Below are positions 5,612-8,503 of a stretch of DNA of 8,503 bases, one piece after another; position 1 is the first letter of the stretch, and each line of letters opens with the position of its first letter. This DNA is from WLMZ01 sp037139095. Its GTDB lineage: Bacteria > Actinomycetota > Acidimicrobiia > Acidimicrobiales > Ilumatobacteraceae. A program made the translations under genes and the position numbers. Where the stretch lies: NCBI GenBank assembly GCA_037139095.1, contig JBAXHD010000075.1:1-8503 (forward strand). Reading direction: 5' to 3'. The notes under the pieces are model-generated. The model saw only the letters and a list, made by a program, of their open reading frames with translations, was not told the DNA's origin and did no database searches.

Positions 5612-5620
5612 CGGGCTCAG
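5598..5620 (-). terminator. Hairpin just downstream of recR, possible terminator
   Basis: On the minus strand CTGAGCCC-7 nt-GGGCTGAG forms an 8-position stem with one mismatch, starting 15 nt beyond the recR stop. It shares 5598-5602 with the long hairpin at 5540-5602, so only one of the two can form in a given RNA. No U-run follows on the minus strand, so termination here would be weak or factor-dependent. The long hairpin beyond it would also lie in the recR transcript tail. Confidence 0.4.
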
Positions 5621-5635
5621 CGTGTGGTGGTTTGG

Positions 5636-6241
5636 CTACAGCAGTTCGCGACGACCCTCGAGCGCGCGGCCCAAGGTGAGTTCGTCTGCGTACTCGAGAT
5701 CGCCGCCAACGGGCAATCCGCTGGCAATGCGAGTGACCTTCACATCGAACGCCTTGAGCATGCGCGCAATGTAGAGCGCAGTCACTTCGCCTTCGGTGTT
5801 GGGGTTGGTGCACAAGATCACTTCTTCGACACCTTCGGGCCCAAGCCTGGCGAAGAGTTCTTTCACCTTGAGTTGCTCGGGTCCGATGCCTTCGAGCGGA
5901 TTCATTGCGCCAAGCAGCACGTGATAGCGCCCGTGAAACTCGCCGGTCTTTTCGAGCGCAACGATGTCTCGCGACTCTTCGACAACGCACAACAGTTGAC
6001 CAGTGCGGCGATCGTCGAGACAGATGGGACACAGTTCGGTTTCGGCAAAGTTGAAGCATTGCGCGCAGAAACGAACGCGGGCTTTTGCATCGGTGATCGA
6101 GTGAGCCAAACGCGACACATCGTCGCGGGGTGCCTTCAGCAAATGAAAGGCGATGCGCTGCGCCGACTTGGGGCCCACGCCGGGAAGCCGACCAAGTTCA
6201 TCGATCAGCGCCTGTACGGGTTGGGTGTAGGTGGCAGCCAT
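5636..6241 (-). CDS. recR: Recombination mediator protein RecR
   Basis: This 201-residue protein is the normal length for RecR. RecR works with RecO (and RecF) to load RecA onto SSB-coated single-stranded DNA during gap repair. The order of elements is canonical. A helix-hairpin-helix DNA-binding segment LPGVGPKSAQRIAFHLL lies at 19-35. A four-cysteine zinc finger follows (Cys59, Cys62, Cys71, Cys74). A Toprim domain (about 82-175) has Glu88 in CVVEES and the TNPNTEGE motif (145-152). The C-terminal segment GLPVGGDLEYADELTLGRALEGRR closes the protein. The ATG (6241-6239) follows the dnaX stop by one nucleotide and has no strong Shine-Dalgarno sequence of its own, so translation is probably coupled to dnaX. 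No ybaB/ebfC gene stands between dnaX and recR, unlike the order in many bacteria. Confidence 0.97.
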   Translation of the reverse strand: MAATYTQPVQALIDELGRLPGVGPKSAQRIAFHLLKAPRDDVSRLAHSITDAKARVRFCAQCFNFAETELCPICLDDRRTGQLLCVVEESRDIVALEKTGEFHGRYHVLLGAMNPLEGIGPEQLKVKELFARLGPEGVEEVILCTNPNTEGEVTALYIARMLKAFDVKVTRIASGLPVGGDLEYADELTLGRALEGRRELL

Positions 6242-6242
6242 A

Positions 6243-8081
6243 TCAGCGCGCTTCGTCGATGAGCTTCGAGCCTGGGAAGGCTTGGGTGAGTTGGTCGATT
6301 GGGCTGATCACCGATTCGGGCGGAGCGTCGATGAGATCGTTGAGGTCGACATCTTCGTCGTGCGGCAGTGCCTGAGGCGCTGTGGGCCGCACGGCTACTG
6401 GGTCGGTTGGGTCGGTGTTGTTGCCGCGCGATGTCGACGTGCCGCCCGACGCGGCGCCTTCGGATGGCGACGATGTGTCGACCACCAAGGTGAGCTTGAT
6501 GCCCACCCCGAAGTGTTTGGCGATGGCTGCTTCGACATCGGCCCGGTGGCTTTCGCAGCGTGACCGATGCGTTTCGTTGGGTAGCCCAATCAGCAGCGTG
6601 CCGTTGCTGTCGCCCACGATGTGGCCGGCCGAGAACAAGGCCCGAGCCATCGGCTTGAGTGTGGAGAGAATCGATTGCTGCCACGCCGCAGCGACCATTG
6701 CGGCATCGATGGAACCCGACGCAGGCGCAGGAGCGGGGGACGGAGCAACCGCAGCAGGCGCAGGAGTGGGAGCCGGTGCCGGAGCGGGCGCCGCAGCCGG
6801 AGCCGGTGCCGGTGCCGGTGCCGCAGCCGCCGCAGTCGGTGCCGCCGGGCGGGCGGCAGCGGGAACGGGCACCGGGGCGGTGTCGTCGCGGCGGGCGCGG
6901 CCACCAATGGCAGCGCGTCCGGTGTTTGGGTCAATCGGCGCTGGGCGCTTGGTGGGTGTAGATGGGTCGACCATCCCGCCCTTGGCAACGGCAGCCTCGA
7001 GGCGTTCGAGACGTGACAACAGCGCACCAATGTCGCTGCCCGCCGCTTCGTGAGTGAGTTGCACCAGCGCAACATCGAGCAACAAACGCGGGTCTGGAGC
7101 GTGACGCATCTCGACCAGAATCTCGCCCATCTTCTCCATCGAGCGAACGATGGCTGCGGCACCCATGCGCAGCGCCTGATCGGCAACCTGCGCAGCGCGC
7201 TGGTCGGGTAGCTGCACCAACTCGGGAGCCATCAACGACAAGAAACAGTCGCGCAGGTAGCGAACGATGTCTTGGGCGAGGGTGCGCGGATCGCGGCCCT
7301 GTTGCACGGCAAATGCAAGTGCGGCTAACGCTTGGCCGGGATCGTGAGCGATGAAGGCTTCGATGAACTCGTCGTAGGCCAACGTGTCGGGCAGGTCGCC
7401 GCCCGATGCCGACACAAGCTCGAGCGCGCTCAGCGTGTCACGGGCCGACCCGCCGCCTTGGGTGAGCACGGCTTGCAGCGCTTCTTCGGAAACCGTGAGC
7501 CCAGCATCGGAGGCAACCCAACGAACGTGCTGTTCGAGTTCGTCCATGGGCAGCAGGTGAAACTCGAGATGCTGCACGCGTGAGCGAATGGTGGCGCTGA
7601 CCTTTTGCGGGTCGGTGGTGGCCAATACGAACACAACATGTGGCGGTGGCTCCTCGAGCGTCTTGAGCAGCGCGGCCTCGGCACCCTTAGAGAGCATGTG
7701 CACTTCGTCGAGGATGTAGACCTTGTGCCGACCAGGCGAGCTGAGCGACGCCTTCTCGATGAGATCGCGCATTGCGTCGACACCGTTGTTGCTGGCGGCG
7801 TCGAGCTCGTGAACGTCGTAGCTGTTACCCGCTTCGACAGCGACGCATGAATCGCATTCGCAACATGGTTCACCATCGATGGCGTTGGTGCAGTTGAGCA
7901 CCTTGGCCAAGATGCGCGCCGACGATGTTTTGCCGGTGCCGCGCGGCCCGCTGAACAAATAGCCCTGACCTTCGCGGTTGTTGATGACTGCATTGCGTAG
8001 GGCGCGTACGACGTGTTCTTGCCCGCGAAGTTCGCTGAAGCGGCGCGGACGGTAGCGGCGGTAGAGCGACTGAGTGGCCAT
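6243..8081 (-). CDS. dnaX: DNA polymerase III subunit gamma/tau
   Basis: This 612-residue AAA+ ATPase is the motor subunit of the clamp loader, which places the beta sliding clamp on primed DNA. Visible elements in order: SLYRRYRPRRFSEL (5-18), Walker A GPRGTGKT (45-52), zinc cysteines Cys64, Cys73, Cys76 and Cys79 (with an extra Cys74), Walker B ILDEVH (123-128), sensor 1 LATTD (153-157), and the arginine finger Arg168 in SRVQ. The usual SRC motif has Val here; other actinobacterial proteins also vary at this site. Domain III runs to about 365. Residues 402-454 are an almost pure Ala/Pro linker. A C-terminal domain follows (about 457-537), then an acidic tail (575-612) that may correspond to the tau part contacting polymerase. 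I see no slippery A-run for a gamma-producing frameshift, so one full-length product is likely. Start: ATG 8081, no Shine-Dalgarno, 8 nt after a -10 box. Confidence 0.97.
   Translation of the reverse strand: MATQSLYRRYRPRRFSELRGQEHVVRALRNAVINNREGQGYLFSGPRGTGKTSSARILAKVLNCTNAIDGEPCCECDSCVAVEAGNSYDVHELDAASNNGVDAMRDLIEKASLSSPGRHKVYILDEVHMLSKGAEAALLKTLEEPPPHVVFVLATTDPQKVSATIRSRVQHLEFHLLPMDELEQHVRWVASDAGLTVSEEALQAVLTQGGGSARDTLSALELVSASGGDLPDTLAYDEFIEAFIAHDPGQALAALAFAVQQGRDPRTLAQDIVRYLRDCFLSLMAPELVQLPDQRAAQVADQALRMGAAAIVRSMEKMGEILVEMRHAPDPRLLLDVALVQLTHEAAGSDIGALLSRLERLEAAVAKGGMVDPSTPTKRPAPIDPNTGRAAIGGRARRDDTAPVPVPAAARPAAPTAAAAAPAPAPAPAAAPAPAPAPTPAPAAVAPSPAPAPASGSIDAAMVAAAWQQSILSTLKPMARALFSAGHIVGDSNGTLLIGLPNETHRSRCESHRADVEAAIAKHFGVGIKLTLVVDTSSPSEGAASGGTSTSRGNNTDPTDPVAVRPTAPQALPHDEDVDLNDLIDAPPESVISPIDQLTQAFPGSKLIDEAR
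6720..6878 (-). repeat. Low-complexity Ala/Pro-coding repeat inside dnaX
   Basis: Codons 402-454 of dnaX encode 53 residues that are mostly alternating Ala and Pro, with runs such as APAPAPAPAAAPAPAPAPTP. On the + strand the DNA is a run of GCCGGT/GCAGGC-type triplet pairs. It acts as a flexible or rod-like linker between the ATPase/oligomerisation part and the C-terminal domain. Such simple repeats are prone to length change. Spurious long open frames on the opposite strand arise from this composition. Confidence 0.85.
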
Positions 8082-8089
8082 CGCCGATG

Positions 8090-8095
8090 AGCCTA
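8090..8095 (-). promoter_or_regulatory. Likely -10 element of dnaX-recR (leaderless start)
   Basis: On the minus strand TAGGCT, followed by C, lies 8 nt before the dnaX ATG, in the same sequence context (GTAGGCTC) as before mce. There is no Shine-Dalgarno sequence between box and start codon. The transcript should begin at or next to the ATG and cover both dnaX and recR. No convincing -35 box was seen. Confidence 0.5.
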
Positions 8096-8130
8096 CAGAG
8101 ACAGAAATGGGTGCGTGTGCCCCGTGCTTC

Positions 8131-8188
8131 TATGATGCCCGCATCAAATGTGCGGCAGGCCTACTGCCCACAGAGTGAGGAGCTTTTC
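8131..8188 (+). promoter_or_regulatory. Promoter and leader of the lipoprotein gene
   Basis: TATGAT (8131-8136) is a near-consensus -10 box; the base run TGGGTG 17 bp upstream is a poor -35. The leader of about 45 nt holds a short hairpin GGCAG-5 nt-CTGCC (8154-8168). An overlapping inverted repeat CCGCA-7 nt-TGCGG (8139-8155) straddles the expected start site and may be an operator. The ribosome binding site GAGGAG (8177-8182) sits 6 nt before the GTG start codon and decides the start. Confidence 0.55.
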
Positions 8189-8503
8189 GTGCAGCGCAAT
8201 CGTCTCAACTGTTTGACTGCGGTCGCATTGGCCGCGCTGCTGGTTGCGGTCAGCGGATGTAGCAGCGGCGCCAAGGCGCTGACCAAAGAAGCGTTCGTCA
8301 CCAAGCTCGATGCTGTCTGCGCCAACGCCGATGTGGCAATCAACAAGCTCGACCAGACCGACCCGGCCTCGGTGTCGGCTGCGATTGACGTGATGGTGGC
8401 AAGCCTCGCTGCTCTCGGCAAACTCGTGCCGCCCAAGGAACTCAAAGCCGATTTCGATTCGTTCACCAACAACCTCGACGATCAGATCACTCAGGCCACC
8501 AAG
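8189..8503 (+). CDS. Putative small lipoprotein, N-terminal part (runs off right edge)
   Basis: The visible 105 residues start at a GTG with an excellent ribosome binding site 6 nt upstream. The signal peptide has a basic start (MQRNRLNCL), a hydrophobic core (about residues 9-20) and the lipobox VSGC, so signal peptidase II should cleave before Cys24, which is lipidated to anchor the protein outside the membrane. A short Ser/Gly linker (SSGAKA) follows. The mature part is helical and Asp/Lys-rich, with FVTKLDAVCANAD (36-48) and a later PPKEL turn (81-85). Cys44 could form a disulfide with a cysteine beyond the window. The layout resembles small actinobacterial lipoproteins of unknown function. 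It is divergent from dnaX, with no functional link evident. I cannot name a family. Confidence 0.82.
   Translation, partial: MQRNRLNCLTAVALAALLVAVSGCSSGAKALTKEAFVTKLDAVCANADVAINKLDQTDPASVSAAIDVMVASLAALGKLVPPKELKADFDSFTNNLDDQITQATK

Noticed and set aside
5591..6262. Long open frame on the + strand opposite recR (223 codons)
   Set aside because: It is a GC-bias shadow of recR: no start signal, no recognisable domain, and RecR on the other strand is unambiguous.
6382..7053. Gly/Ala-rich open frame on the + strand opposite dnaX
   Set aside because: The GAGAGAG composition is simply the complement of the Ala/Pro linker of DnaX.
6243..8081. Programmed frameshift in dnaX giving a short gamma form
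   Set aside because: No A-AAA-AAG-type slippery run is present on the coding strand.
8082..8188. SRP RNA or tRNA gene near dnaX, as in some genomes
   Set aside because: Neither the GGAAGCAGC-type SRP apical motif nor a tRNA cloverleaf could be found; the gap is explained by divergent promoters.

Overview
The window looks like a piece of chromosome from a moderately high-GC actinomycete-like bacterium. The evidence is GC-rich third codon positions, TAnnnT-type -10 elements, several genes that appear to be read from leaderless mRNAs, a DnaX with a long Ala/Pro linker, and a crotonyl-CoA carboxylase/reductase. The freshwater or marine Acidimicrobiia are my best guess at the group, but this is inference without a database search. 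No insertion sequences, phage genes, CRISPR arrays, tRNAs or rRNAs are visible, and every complete gene is intact.

Layout. Positions 1-131 (-) hold the N-terminus of a type IV pilin-like prepilin that runs off the left edge. A 259-bp divergent intergenic region follows, then a 186-residue coiled-coil protein of unknown function (391-951, +) and the 23S rRNA cytosine methyltransferase RlmI (990-2168, +). RlmI converges on a metabolic block: methylmalonyl/ethylmalonyl-CoA epimerase (2187-2603, -), crotonyl-CoA carboxylase/reductase (2708-4048, -) and, divergently, an acetyl-CoA C-acetyltransferase (4228-5409, +). A 226-bp gap (5410-5635) contains a terminator, a good promoter with a palindrome and a very long hairpin. 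It is followed by the DNA maintenance pair dnaX-recR (8081 down to 5636, -). A new + strand lipoprotein gene starts at 8189 and runs off the right edge.

How the genes work together. Thiolase, crotonyl-CoA carboxylase/reductase and epimerase supply three steps of the ethylmalonyl-CoA route: acetyl-CoA to acetoacetyl-CoA, crotonyl-CoA to ethylmalonyl-CoA, and epimerisation of ethylmalonyl-/methylmalonyl-CoA. This suggests C2/fatty-acid assimilation or supply of branched extender units. The 179-bp region between ccr and the thiolase gene is rich in regulatory-looking sequence: two near-identical 16-bp palindromic sites, three tandem 13-bp repeats and a leader hairpin. dnaX and recR are one nucleotide apart and form an operon for the replication clamp loader and recombinational repair, without the ybaB gene often found between them.

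The most notable non-coding signals are: (1) the divergent ccr/thiolase control region; (2) a candidate small RNA or attenuator between thiolase and recR; and (3) a shared TAnnCTC element. That element lies 6-8 nt before the start codon of four genes lacking a Shine-Dalgarno sequence, and also in the thiolase promoter region. I see no clearly new multi-protein system.
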